From: Verrucomicrobiia bacterium
Lineage (GTDB): Bacteria > Verrucomicrobiota > Verrucomicrobiia > Limisphaerales > JADLHS01
Direction: 5' to 3'
Length of the DNA: 64,000 nt
Assembly (NCBI GenBank): GCA_023953615.1
Contig: JAMLJH010000001.1
Location: 1,343,360-1,407,359 of the forward strand
Below, piece by piece: positions 51,956 to 61,042 of the stretch. How positions within the stretch are numbered: position 1 is the first letter of the stretch; each line of letters begins with the position of its first letter. The position numbers were made by a program, and so were the translations under genes. The notes beneath the pieces are model-generated. The model did no database searches, was not told the DNA's origin, and saw only the letters and a list, made by a program, of their open reading frames with translations.

Positions 51956-52942
51956 CTATTGCTCCAAACGGATGGGGGCGGGTTCACTACCACCGCCGTC
52001 CTGGCGATACACAGGCACCAAGTAACTTTCCCGAAAGTCCAGCCCCGCCAAATCCAGATGGATCACCAATTCCCAGAAGATCGCTTTCGAACCACGGTAA
52101 CTGAGCGCGGTGCCCACCGCATCGGCCGGCAGGGCAAACTGCAACTCCTCGGTTTTGCCGGGCAAAATTTCGCACGGTTGGTCAAGGTGACCGATGCCGC
52201 TCCAGATTTGCTCCTGCACCAGCGTACGATTCCGGTTTCTTCCCGAACCACGCGTCTCATACCACTCCTCGACGCACCGCAAGGTGAACTTGCCGTTCGC
52301 GGCGCGCGTCATTCCTCGCGGCACCTGCCAGTAGAGCGATACCGTTTCGCCGGGACGAAATGGAAACCGACCGAATTCGATGCGCGACGGGCCAAATTTT
52401 ATGGCCTGCCCCAGCGCCATGAACACCTGCCAGACCACCAGCACCAAAACCAAATCGAAGAGACCCACAATAATCTTCACCGGCCACGGACCGTTGTCCC
52501 CAAAGGCCCACCAGTTGAACATCGAAAGAAAGAGCGCCAGAAAAATCATCAGCCCGATTCCTTTGATGACCCGCGACCAGCGCGGTGGGGTAAAACCGCG
52601 TTGATCCCAGGGGTAATCCGCCAATTCCGGATTCCGCCCACCCAACTCGCGAAGCCGACGATTGGCTCGATGCAACCACCAAGCCATGTTCCAAACGACG
52701 CCGCCGGACAAGGTGAAAACCAATCCAAACACCGTCAATATCCAGAGTGGGGCATTCAGTTTCGGTGCTGCCAAAGGGAGGCGTCCGGTGCCTGCCAGGA
52801 TTGCTCCAAGGCCAACCGCGACGAATGGCAAACCAAACAAAACCAGGACGAGGGCCGACATTCCGGCTTGCGACGCGCGCGCCTGGAGTTGTCCGGTAAG
52901 CCGACGGCGTTGGTCGGATGCTTCGTAGCGATCGAATCGCAC
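51956..52942 (-). CDS. Membrane protein of unknown function with extracytoplasmic beta domain
   Basis: A 328-residue protein from GTG 52942; ATG at codon 28 is an alternative. Two membrane helices come early (ALVLVLFGLPFVAVGLGAIL; LWILTVFGLVFTLSGGVVW) and two in the middle (GIGLMIFLALFLSMFNWWAF; IIVGLFDLVLVLVVWQVFMA). Then follows a beta-rich C-terminal domain (GPSRIEFGRFPFRPGETVSL; ILPGKTEELQFALP; FWELVIHLDLAGLDFRESYL). The end pattern, an Ig-like domain resembling arrestin-like folds, recalls DUF3592-type proteins, but I am not sure. No operon partner. Confidence 0.65.
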   Translation of the reverse strand: MRFDRYEASDQRRRLTGQLQARASQAGMSALVLVLFGLPFVAVGLGAILAGTGRLPLAAPKLNAPLWILTVFGLVFTLSGGVVWNMAWWLHRANRRLRELGGRNPELADYPWDQRGFTPPRWSRVIKGIGLMIFLALFLSMFNWWAFGDNGPWPVKIIVGLFDLVLVLVVWQVFMALGQAIKFGPSRIEFGRFPFRPGETVSLYWQVPRGMTRAANGKFTLRCVEEWYETRGSGRNRNRTLVQEQIWSGIGHLDQPCEILPGKTEELQFALPADAVGTALSYRGSKAIFWELVIHLDLAGLDFRESYLVPVYRQDGGGSEPAPIRLEQ

Positions 52943-53083
52943 GGGGCGTCATGATGCCAGTTCGGTTCAACCGGCGCAATGATACAGCGGGTTCGTTTCC
53001 GGCAGGCGTTCGACGAACCACCGGCAAAAGTCAAAAGCAGGCGCGCGGATGCTCCGACCAAAGCCCTGCGGAAGCTGGATGAA

Positions 53084-53812
53084 TCATAGACCCGACCTTT
53101 GCAACCGGAAATATCGCTGTGGCCCGGTGATGTCAACTGGCACAACCCAATCCGCTCCGACCGCGACCGGCTCATTTGTCACCGGACTCCAGTCACCCGG
53201 CAAAACCGGCAGCGCCTCGGCGAATTCCAGGTGAAAACCGGATACATTCGTCGGCCAGCGCGCCTGCAGCGTGGACGAATCCGTCACCACGAGTTGTAAC
53301 GCGACCAACTCGACAGAAATGCGGGCGCTGAGAAATGCCGAGCTGGAGAAACCGTCGGAGAATCGTACGATCAAAGTCCAATCGTTTGTAGCGTCCGGAA
53401 CCTGCTCCAACGCCACCGAGCCTCTCCCGCTGAGGACGGTAACCTCCACGCTCATGCTGCCCGCAGGCAGAGACGGCGCAAGCTCGCTTAAGATGGAGGA
53501 AGAGGCCTCATAACGAATCTGCGCCGGTGGATCTTCCGGCCAGCTTGGAATCCACGCCAACGCCGCCAGATTGGTCACCCCATTAAGTGTCGAAGTAATT
53601 GTGGTGGCGTCATTGCGCCCGGAGTGGCGACCCACCGCCGCCCCGCTGCCTGGATGATACCACTGGGCCTTTGAACCCTGAAGCAGCAACAAATCCGTGG
53701 TATCAATGCGCGCGGTGATATCATACGTGATCTTCGTTTGCGCCCACGCAAGTCCGTGGGTGAGAATGATAGCCAGCGGCAGTAGTTTTCGAAGCGTTAC
53801 ATTTGCGTTCAT
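53084..53812 (-). CDS. Secreted hypothetical protein with Verrucomicrobia-type C-terminal domain
   Basis: A 242-residue protein from ATG 53812 with a signal peptide (LLPLAIILTHGLAWAQ). The mature part is beta-rich and polar (ITYDITARIDTTDLLLLQG; IRYEASSSILSELAPSLPAG). The last 60 residues, ARWPTNVSGFHLEFAEAL...DWSPVTNEP...RYFRLQ, match the tail domain also seen at the ends of the proteins at 23234-29725 and 29897-33757. No catalytic motif. Probably extracellular or surface-exposed. Confidence 0.72.
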   Translation of the reverse strand: MNANVTLRKLLPLAIILTHGLAWAQTKITYDITARIDTTDLLLLQGSKAQWYHPGSGAAVGRHSGRNDATTITSTLNGVTNLAALAWIPSWPEDPPAQIRYEASSSILSELAPSLPAGSMSVEVTVLSGRGSVALEQVPDATNDWTLIVRFSDGFSSSAFLSARISVELVALQLVVTDSSTLQARWPTNVSGFHLEFAEALPVLPGDWSPVTNEPVAVGADWVVPVDITGPQRYFRLQRSGL

Positions 53813-54092
53813 TGGCCGATACCCTTCAGTGTAACTTTGCGATATCAACTAAACAAAACCACCGATAAAAAACCAAAAGGTGGTCGGGTTGATCATCGCG
53901 GCCCAGCATAGGCCAACGAGCGGGAACGCCAAGCTCAATTCGCCGTGAATTGGATGTGATTTGAAGGCAGCGGATCAAAGCGGCCGGAACTTCGACGCTC
54001 CAACGAACATTGCTTTCGCCGTCCGCGCACGGCACGCTAACCACCGAACTCGAAAGCATTACGCACAAAGTAAAATGGAAAGTTGATGCGCC

Positions 54093-54884
54093 ATGGCCGT
54101 TTTAATCGTTTTTCTGATTGGGATCCTGATCAGCCTGCCCATTGCGTGGCTCATTGCTGAATTCTACGGCGGTCGCTGGTTACGGATTTGCTTGGGGGTT
54201 TTGGCCATTGGCATAGTCGCTCTCGGCACTTGGGCGCTAAACAGTGTGCTCACGCGATTCAACTACAACGCCTGGTACGGTGGAGCGACGGGTGATTTGA
54301 TTCGAACTTCAATCAAGGAAACCGAAAACGGGAATTTTGATCGAGTGCTCAAAATCTGGCGTGGACTGGAACAACAATACCGACCGACCTACGAGAATCG
54401 CGCTCAATATAACGATCTGGTTAGAGAAGCGACATCGCGGATGCGTGGTGAGGTTCCTATTGAAGCTGGCTCTGACTGGGACGCTCCGGCATTTAATTCG
54501 GATACTTGGGTGGGCCATTGGGAGGAAGACTATGGATATTGGATTGTCATCAACAACCTCAAACGACCATTTAACATCGTGCGATCGGGTGACGTGCCCA
54601 CTGAAATGCATTCCGTCACGATTTCGCCAGATTTCACCGTTCTCACCTTCAAGGAAGGTGATCGGTGGCTGCACACTTTGACGCTCACCAACCAATATGA
54701 AGCCCGGCATGAGTGGTTTGATCTGGAGCGAAAGGAGGTCTGGAAAACGCGCTTGATCCATAAATTGATCCGGGCTTCCACCGAACAAAAACGTATGACT
54801 CAACAAAAGCCCGTTTCCATCAACCTGCCGTCGCAACCCTTGCTCACCAACGCCTTTTCCGCGACGATTGATCCGCGGCGATAA
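54093..54884 (+). CDS. Membrane-anchored hypothetical protein
   Basis: A 263-residue protein with two N-terminal membrane helices (MAVLIVFLIGILISLPIAWL; LRICLGVLAIGIVALGTWAL) and a soluble part with NGNFDRVLKIWRGLEQQY (a TPR-like helix pair) and a beta region (YWIVINNLKRPFNIVRSGD; VTISPDFTVLTFKEGDRW). Family not recognised. It ends one base before the 137-bp repeat that begins the isomerase 5'-end duplication. Confidence 0.65.
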   Translation: MAVLIVFLIGILISLPIAWLIAEFYGGRWLRICLGVLAIGIVALGTWALNSVLTRFNYNAWYGGATGDLIRTSIKETENGNFDRVLKIWRGLEQQYRPTYENRAQYNDLVREATSRMRGEVPIEAGSDWDAPAFNSDTWVGHWEEDYGYWIVINNLKRPFNIVRSGDVPTEMHSVTISPDFTVLTFKEGDRWLHTLTLTNQYEARHEWFDLERKEVWKTRLIHKLIRASTEQKRMTQQKPVSINLPSQPLLTNAFSATIDPRR

Positions 54885-54885
54885 T

Positions 54886-55022
54886 TTTTATTCATCATGA
54901 AATCCACTCCGCTTCGTCTGGGTTTGTTTGGCATCGGCCTCGACACGTATTGGCCGCAGTTCAAAGGTTTGAAAAATCGCCTCCAGGGTTACCAACGGCG
55001 CATTGCCGCGCGGATTCGCGCC
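54886..55022 (+). repeat. Perfect 137-bp direct repeat, copy 1 (spare 5' end of the isomerase-like gene)
   Basis: Identical at every position to 55802-55938 (offset 916 bp). It includes 11 bp of leader (TTTTATTCATC) and the first 42 codons of the isomerase-like gene. The identity implies a recent event. Confidence 0.97.
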
Positions 55023-55082
55023 TTTGGCATGTTAAGTGATTACATTTTAGATCTCCAAGGCAACACGGCTGCAACCTCCTGA
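54897..55082 (+). pseudogene. Truncated 5' end of the isomerase-like gene
   Basis: Residues 1-42 equal the start of the isomerase-like protein (MKSTPLRLGLFGIGLDTYWP...). The frame then runs into cargo DNA (FGMLSDYILDLQGNTAATS) and stops at 55080-55082. It keeps the original leader and may still be translated into a useless 61-residue peptide. Confidence 0.9.
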
Positions 55083-55702
55083 ATGTCCGTCAAATACTCG
55101 CGGAACAAGGCTTCGAATCTTGCGCGTAGTGGCGGTTCGATTACGTCCAAATTCTCCTGGTGATCCCAACACACTAGAGTGTCTGCCAATCGCTCATCCA
55201 GTGGATCGCGTTCTGCCCCGCGCCGCTCATAGATCACCGCGCGAAACAGCTTGGGCAGTGTTTCGGAAAATGAGATCACACCAGCTAAGTACGCAAGAAC
55301 GACAATCTGAACTCTTCGATGGAGAGGTAACGACACCACCGAGTGGATACGCAGAAGGCGCGCGAAATCAACCAAGTATGGCGAGTTCAAAGTAGATAGA
55401 TCAATAATCCAGCTTGGCGGTCGTTCCATGGCCACGATGATCTCATCGGCCCACCGAACAATATCTTCTCGGCGTAGCAATTCCTGTTCAATGGCCTCAA
55501 CGAGGATGGCAGACTGTTCGGCAAGGATCATTCCAGTTCGAGTTGCTGTAATGTTATCTCGATGGAGACCGAGTGCAAGCGGGGCTTTCCTAAAGACGGA
55601 GCACATGGTAAGTAAGCTCGATCTGATCTTGGCACTTCGTTCCGGTGCAGAGATTCCGTTTTTCAGGGGAATCGCCTCAGTAGCGGCAACGGTGGTTGCC
55701 AA
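55040..55702 (-). CDS. Cargo gene of unknown function between the isomerase 5'-end repeats
   Basis: A 220-residue protein from TTG 55702. The frame stays open upstream almost to the repeat boundary at 55801 and that part also looks coding (reading about ...RAVGVNQTDYDFLDTYRTPP), but no ATG, GTG or TTG lies there, so the gene may have lost its 5' end at the junction. The protein is mainly helical (AILVEAIEQELLRREDIVRW; PKLFRAVIYERRGAERDPLD; RARFEALFREYLTDIQEVAA), cytosolic, with no family recognised. It is opposite in direction to the host gene and less GC-rich than its neighbours. Confidence 0.6.
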   Translation of the reverse strand: MATTVAATEAIPLKNGISAPERSAKIRSSLLTMCSVFRKAPLALGLHRDNITATRTGMILAEQSAILVEAIEQELLRREDIVRWADEIIVAMERPPSWIIDLSTLNSPYLVDFARLLRIHSVVSLPLHRRVQIVVLAYLAGVISFSETLPKLFRAVIYERRGAERDPLDERLADTLVCWDHQENLDVIEPPLRARFEALFREYLTDIQEVAAVLPWRSKM

Positions 55703-55801
55703 TGATGGCGGCGTTCGGTAAGTATCAAGGAAATCGTAATCGGTTTGATTGACGCCAACGGCTCGCGTTCGAAAGCGAGGCGCGCGCCAACAATTGCAGA
55801 G

Positions 55802-55938
55802 TTTTATTCATCATGAAATCCACTCCGCTTCGTCTGGGTTTGTTTGGCATCGGCCTCGACACGTATTGGCCGCAGTTCAAAGGTTTGAAAAATCGCCTCC
55901 AGGGTTACCAACGGCGCATTGCCGCGCGGATTCGCGCC
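55802..55938 (+). repeat. Perfect 137-bp direct repeat, copy 2 (functional 5' end of the isomerase-like gene)
   Basis: Identical to 54886-55022. Here the sequence continues into the full isomerase-like gene. The 779 bp between the copies (55023-55801) is the inserted cargo. Confidence 0.97.
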
Positions 55939-57240
55939 AGCGGCGTCGAGTTGGTTGATGCCGGGCTGGTGGATCATCCGGCTCAGGCCCGGGCCGCCGC
56001 CTCGTTGTTCCGCCGCGAGGAGGTGGACCTGATTTTCCTCTACGTTTCCACCTACGCGTTGTCGTCCACGGTGTTGCCGGTGGTGCAGAGCACGCGCGTC
56101 CCGGTGGTGGTGCTGAATCTGCAGCCCGTGCCGCAACTGGATTACGCGCGTTTCAACGCGCTGGGTGATCGCGGCCGGATGACCGGTATGTGGCTCGAGC
56201 ATTGCCAGTCGTGCGCCGCGCCGGAAATCGCCTGCGTGTTCAATCGCGCCAACATCCCCTACCACCTCGTGACCGGCCATCTGAGCGATCAGGAAGCCTG
56301 GACGGAAATTCAGGATTGGGTGGCCGCCGCCAAAGTGGCCGCGGCGCTGCGCCAAAACCGCGTGGGCGTGTTGGGCCATTATTACTGCGGCATGTTGGAT
56401 GTTTACAGTGATCTCACCCAGCAATCCGCCGCGTTCGGCAATCACTTCGAGTTGCTCGAAATCTGCGCGCTGCACAAATTGCGTCTCGCGGTGACCGCCC
56501 GGCAGATCGAGGCGAAGTTGCGGCAATTCCGCCGCGAGTTCGTGGTGTCGCCCGAGTGTGAACAACGCGAACTGGTGCGCGCCGCCAAAACTTCCTGCGC
56601 CCTGGACGCGCTGCTAAAACAGCACGATCTCGGCGCGCTGGCTTACTATTACGAAAGCGAGGACGGCACGGCGTACCGCGACCTCGTCACGTCGGTGATC
56701 GCGGGCAACACCTTGCTCACCGGGCACAACGTGCCGGTGGCGGGCGAGTGCGAAATCAAAAACGTGCAGGCCATGAAAATCATGGACCTGTTCGGTGTGG
56801 GCGGCTCCTTCTCGGAATTTTACCTGACGGATTTCAAGGACGACGTGGTGTTTCTGGGGCACGACGGACCGGCGCATTTTGCCATCGCCGAGGGCCGCGT
56901 CGGGCTGGTGCCGCTGCCGGTGTATCACGGCAAACCGGGCAAGGGGCTTTCAATCCAGATGACGGTGAAGCACGGGCCGGTGACGTTGCTTTCGGTGGTG
57001 CAGGGGGCGGCGGGGAAATTATCCCTGCTGGTGGCGGAAGGCGAGTCGGTGGCCGGACCGGTGTTGCAGATTGGCAACACGAATAGTCGCTACCGCTTCC
57101 GCATCGGCGCGAAGCGGTTCATGAACGAGTGGTCCCAGGCGGGGCCGGCGCATCACTGCGCCATCGGCGTTGGCCACATCGCGAACCAGATCGAGAAACT
57201 GGGAGCGCTGCTGGGATTGGAAGTAAAGCGGATCGGTTGA
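55813..57240 (+). CDS. L-fucose/L-arabinose isomerase-family protein
   Basis: A 475-residue protein with the three-domain isomerase pattern: N-terminal GLFGIGLDTYWPQFKGL, LVDAGLVDHPAQARAAASLF, DLIFLYVSTYALSSTVLPVV and the VVLNLQP block; central GVLGHYYCGMLDVYSDLTQQ; C-terminal ALAYYYES, TLLTGHNVPVAGECEIKN (with the metal-binding acidic residue), FSEFYLTDFKDDVVFLGHDG and the final His-containing GPAHHCAIGVGHI. Family members interconvert aldoses and ketoses with Mn. With an alpha-L-rhamnosidase gene following at 102 bp, L-rhamnose or another deoxy/pento sugar is a plausible substrate. The 5' end is duplicated upstream. Confidence 0.85.
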   Translation: MKSTPLRLGLFGIGLDTYWPQFKGLKNRLQGYQRRIAARIRASGVELVDAGLVDHPAQARAAASLFRREEVDLIFLYVSTYALSSTVLPVVQSTRVPVVVLNLQPVPQLDYARFNALGDRGRMTGMWLEHCQSCAAPEIACVFNRANIPYHLVTGHLSDQEAWTEIQDWVAAAKVAAALRQNRVGVLGHYYCGMLDVYSDLTQQSAAFGNHFELLEICALHKLRLAVTARQIEAKLRQFRREFVVSPECEQRELVRAAKTSCALDALLKQHDLGALAYYYESEDGTAYRDLVTSVIAGNTLLTGHNVPVAGECEIKNVQAMKIMDLFGVGGSFSEFYLTDFKDDVVFLGHDGPAHFAIAEGRVGLVPLPVYHGKPGKGLSIQMTVKHGPVTLLSVVQGAAGKLSLLVAEGESVAGPVLQIGNTNSRYRFRIGAKRFMNEWSQAGPAHHCAIGVGHIANQIEKLGALLGLEVKRIG

Positions 57241-57342
57241 GCGTTGTTCCGGAAGTCAGCGCCGCAAAGTTCTGCTGACCGCGCAAATTGTATTTGTGCA
57301 TTGCGTTAGGGAATTCGGTTCGGAGAGGTTCGGAGGCAAATT

Positions 57343-60300
57343 ATGAATGGAACAAAACGAGCATTGGGGCTGGTCGTCGGCTTCGCGCTGATGACCGGCG
57401 TGGTTTGTGGCGCGTTGCAACCGGCGCAACTGGAGTGTGAGCATCGTCTCAATCCGCTCGGTCTGGAAACGCCGCATCCGCGTCTCAGTTGGACTCTCCA
57501 AAGCGACGAAACGTCCGACCGCGATGGCCGCCAAACCGCCTACCAGATACTCGTGGCTTCCAGTGAAAAACTGCTGCGTCCGGGTCAGGCGGATTTGTGG
57601 GACAGCGGCCAGGTGAACTCGGAGCAAAGCGTGCTCGTGGATTACGCGGGCGCCCCGCTCGCCGCGCGGCAGGTGGCTTATTGGCAAGTGCGCGTCTGGG
57701 ACGAGGCCGGTCACGCGTCCGCCTGGAGCGCGCCCGCCCGTTGGACAATGGGCTTGTTGCAACCCACCGATTGGCGACCGGCGCAATGGATTGGGGCGCG
57801 TGAAGCAGCGTCACCCCTGCGCGAGAGTTCGTGGATTTGGACCAGCGAACCCAGTGTCGAGGGGCGTTACCCTGCGGGCCGACGCTTTTTTCGCAAACGC
57901 CTGGAACTGGCCGCGACGACAAACCTGATTCAGGCGCGCATCCTGATGACGGCAGACAATGGCTTCACGCTGTGGGTCAACGGCAAGGAAGCGCTGCGTG
58001 GCGATCAATGGGATCTGGCTTACGATGCCGAAATTCGGTCGCTCCTGGTCGCGGGTGAAAATGTGCTCGCCGTCGAAGCGGTCAATGCCAGTTCAAGTGA
58101 CAACGAAGCCGGATTGATCGGCCAACTGGAGTTGCGACTGGACGACGGCCGCGTTATTTCCGTACCCGTGGACGAGTCGTGGCAATCGCGGATCAGTGCG
58201 CCGCCCGGCTGGCAAACGTCCGCGGATGATTCGGGCTGGTCCGGCGTGCGCAAGTTGGGCGCGCTCGGCATGAAACCGTGGGGCGAGGTGCGCGTGCTGC
58301 TGGCACCGCCACCCGTGTTGCGGCGCGAATTTGAACTGACCCAACCCGTCCGCCGCGCGACCGTTTTTGTTTCCGGCCTGGGCCATTACGAACTTCGGCT
58401 GAATGGCGCGCGGATTGGCGATCGCGTCATGGACCCGGGTTGGACGGATTATCGCGACACCTGTTTATACAGCACCTACGACGTAACCAGCCAACTGCGG
58501 CCGGGGCGCAACGCCCTGGGGGTCATGCTCGGCAACGGCATGTATCACGTCACCGGCGGGCGTTACGTCAAGTTCACGGGATCGTTCGGTTCGCCCCAAC
58601 TGATTTTGCAACTGCACCTTGAACACCCCGATGGCAGCGTCACGGTGATCGGCACGGATGATCAATGGAAGACGGCCCCCGGCCCCATCACCTTTTCCTG
58701 CATCTACGGCGGCGAAGATTACGACGCGCGCCTCGATTTGCCGGGTTGGGATCAACCGAATTTCAACGACGCGAATTGGTCTGCGGCGCAAATCAGCGAC
58801 GGACCGGGCGGCACGTTGCGCGCGCAGTTGGCGCCACCCATCAAAATCATTCAGGAATTATCCACCGCCAAAATCACCGAGCCTCAACCCGGCGTGTTTG
58901 TTTACGACCTGGGCCAGAACTTTTCCGGCTGGCCGAAATTGAAAGTCACCGGCGCGACGGGAACGACGGTTAAAATGATTCCCGGTGAATTGCTGGATGG
59001 CGCCGGCCTCGTCTCGCAACGCAGCTCCGGCGGTCCCGTGTGGTTTTCCTACACCCTGCGCGGCGCGGGCATTGAAACCTGGTCGCCCCGGTTTTCCTAT
59101 TACGGGTTTCGTTACGTGCAGGTGGAAGGCGCCGTCCCCGTCCGGGCCGCTGCCGATCATCCGGACCGGGCGCAGGTGCTGGAGTTGAACGGTCAATGGC
59201 TGCACAGCTCCGCGCGCGTGGTGGGCGACTTTGAATGTTCCAATCCGCTCCTCAATCAGATTCACCAACTGATCCTGGCGGCGATTCGCTGCAATCTGCA
59301 GAGCGTGCTGACGGATTGTCCGCACCGCGAAAAACTCGGTTGGCTGGAGGTTTCGCACCTGCTCGGTCGGGGGCTGATGTTCAACTACGCGCTGCCGAAT
59401 TTTTACGCCAAGGTTTCACGGGACATGGATGAATCGCAGTTGGCGAACGGGTTGGTGCCGGACATCGCTCCGGAATACACCGTGTTCAGCGGCGGCTTTC
59501 GGGATTCCCCCGAGTGGGGCAGCGCCGTGGCCTTTAACCCGGCGCAGGTGCGGGAATTTTACGGCGACGCCAGTCTGCTGCGTAACCACTTCGCAACCCT
59601 CCAGCGCTACACGGATTATCTCTCCAGCCAGGCGAGCCAGCACATCGTCGCGCACGGCCTGGGTGACTGGTACGACATCGGACCAAAAGACCCGGGACCA
59701 TCGCAACTCACCTCGCTGGGCCTGACCGCCACCGCCGTTTATTACGGCAATTTGCAAATCGTGGCCGACACCGCGCGCCAGTTGGGTCAAACGGAAACCG
59801 CCGAACGCTACCACCGTCTGGCAACCGAAGTGCGCGACACCTTTAACGCGCGCTTCTTCCATCCCGACTCGGGCCGCTACGATCGCGGCAGTCAAACGGC
59901 CCAAGCCATGCCGCTGGTGTTGGGATTGGTTGAACCGGCCCATCGCGACTCCGTGTTGGCCGCGCTCGTCAAATCCATCCGCGAACCGGGCAACCGTGTC
60001 ACCGCCGGCGACGTTGGTTTTGCGTACGTCGTGCGCGCCCTGACGGACGCCGGACGCAGCGACGTGCTTTACGATTTGGTCACGCAAACGAACGGTCCCG
60101 GCTACGCCGACCAACTGCGGAAAGGCGCGACCACCTTGACGGAAGCGTGGGACGCGGACCCGCGGTCGTCACAAAACCACTGCATGTTGGGTCACGCCGA
60201 GGAATGGTTTTACACCGGCTTGGCCGGCATCCGCCCCGATCCGACCGCGCCCGGATTCAAACGCTTCCGCCTGCAACCGGCGATCGTGGGAGATTTGGCC

Positions 60301-60570
60301 TGGGTGAAAGCGCATCACGATTCGCCCTATGGCCGGATCGCCAGCGCGTGGCGTCGCACCGGCAACCGACTGCAACTGGACGTGACCATTCCACCGAACA
60401 CCAGGGCGACGATCTTCGTGCCCGCCACCGACGCCCACGCGGTGCAAGAAAGCGGCCAGCCAGCCAACACGGCGCGCGGTTTGACTTTTCTCCGGGCCGA
60501 TAATGGTCGCGCCATTTATGACGCCGGCTCCGGCCATTACCAATTCACCAGCGAACTGCCACCGCCTTGA
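57343..60570 (+). CDS. Alpha-L-rhamnosidase, GH78
   Basis: A 1075-residue exported enzyme. The signal peptide is ALGLVVGFALMTGVVCG, and a clear ribosome binding site (GGAGG) lies eight bases before ATG 57343. The order is typical of GH78: N-terminal Fn3-like (residues 25-140, LECEHRLNPLGLETPHPRLSW), beta-sandwich (180-290), Bac_rhamnosid concanavalin-like domain (330-510), (alpha/alpha)6 catalytic domain (about 620-960) and a C-terminal beta domain. The catalytic stretch SVLTDCPHREKLGW places the acidic pair at Asp658 and Glu663. It releases rhamnose from plant or microbial glycans and is paired with the isomerase-like gene upstream. Confidence 0.94.
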   Translation: MNGTKRALGLVVGFALMTGVVCGALQPAQLECEHRLNPLGLETPHPRLSWTLQSDETSDRDGRQTAYQILVASSEKLLRPGQADLWDSGQVNSEQSVLVDYAGAPLAARQVAYWQVRVWDEAGHASAWSAPARWTMGLLQPTDWRPAQWIGAREAASPLRESSWIWTSEPSVEGRYPAGRRFFRKRLELAATTNLIQARILMTADNGFTLWVNGKEALRGDQWDLAYDAEIRSLLVAGENVLAVEAVNASSSDNEAGLIGQLELRLDDGRVISVPVDESWQSRISAPPGWQTSADDSGWSGVRKLGALGMKPWGEVRVLLAPPPVLRREFELTQPVRRATVFVSGLGHYELRLNGARIGDRVMDPGWTDYRDTCLYSTYDVTSQLRPGRNALGVMLGNGMYHVTGGRYVKFTGSFGSPQLILQLHLEHPDGSVTVIGTDDQWKTAPGPITFSCIYGGEDYDARLDLPGWDQPNFNDANWSAAQISDGPGGTLRAQLAPPIKIIQELSTAKITEPQPGVFVYDLGQNFSGWPKLKVTGATGTTVKMIPGELLDGAGLVSQRSSGGPVWFSYTLRGAGIETWSPRFSYYGFRYVQVEGAVPVRAAADHPDRAQVLELNGQWLHSSARVVGDFECSNPLLNQIHQLILAAIRCNLQSVLTDCPHREKLGWLEVSHLLGRGLMFNYALPNFYAKVSRDMDESQLANGLVPDIAPEYTVFSGGFRDSPEWGSAVAFNPAQVREFYGDASLLRNHFATLQRYTDYLSSQASQHIVAHGLGDWYDIGPKDPGPSQLTSLGLTATAVYYGNLQIVADTARQLGQTETAERYHRLATEVRDTFNARFFHPDSGRYDRGSQTAQAMPLVLGLVEPAHRDSVLAALVKSIREPGNRVTAGDVGFAYVVRALTDAGRSDVLYDLVTQTNGPGYADQLRKGATTLTEAWDADPRSSQNHCMLGHAEEWFYTGLAGIRPDPTAPGFKRFRLQPAIVGDLAWVKAHHDSPYGRIASAWRRTGNRLQLDVTIPPNTRATIFVPATDAHAVQESGQPANTARGLTFLRADNGRAIYDAGSGHYQFTSELPPP

Positions 60571-60660
60571 AGCGTTTGAAGTATTCCTGAAGCCGATGTG
60601 AGGCGGCGAACCTCCCAACTTCATGCCAAGTGTCGGTGTCAAATTGACGGCCGCCGTTGG

Positions 60661-60866
60661 TTCGGAGCAAGCACTCGCGCGGTAGCGTCTTGGACTGCGG
60701 CCGTCTTCTGCCGCTTTGGAATCATCGGCTCGCGACCGGAGAGCGGCAGAAGACTGCCGCAGTCCAAAACCTCGCGGACAGAGGCGCCATTCCCCATCCG
60801 GACTCCACCTTCATTGAGTTACACCCGCTCTGGTTCGACGGCTGCAATTTTAATTGAACCGCGATA
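60661..60866. repeat. Palindromic dispersed repeat C, copy 3 (inverted, about 205 bp)
   Basis: The reverse complement aligns with 51533-51735 over its full length: TTGGACTGCGGCCGTCTTCT (60690 on) and the mirrored AGAAGACTGCCGCAGTCCAA (to 60776) form the stem, and CACCTTCATTGAGTTACAC and TTTTAATTGAACCGCGAT match the left part. It lies in the 625-bp gap (60571-61195) after the rhamnosidase gene, which has no supported gene. Confidence 0.85.
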
Positions 60867-61042
60867 AAATACGCCATCCGGCAACTCTGAACTTTTCAAG
60901 TGTCGTTTCACCGGCTTAAGCTGCCCGCGTCAGTAGAACACCAATGACAAGAAAACCAATTTGACCAAAATATATTTCGCGTAGCTTCGGCTGCTGTCAG
61001 TAACGAAACCTAGGAAATTTCAACGAAAGACAGCGCTTGAGT

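Noticed and set aside
54886..55938. Insertion sequence explanation for the 137-bp duplication
   Set aside because: The insert encodes no transposase, has no terminal inverted repeats, and the duplication is an order of magnitude longer than target-site duplications.
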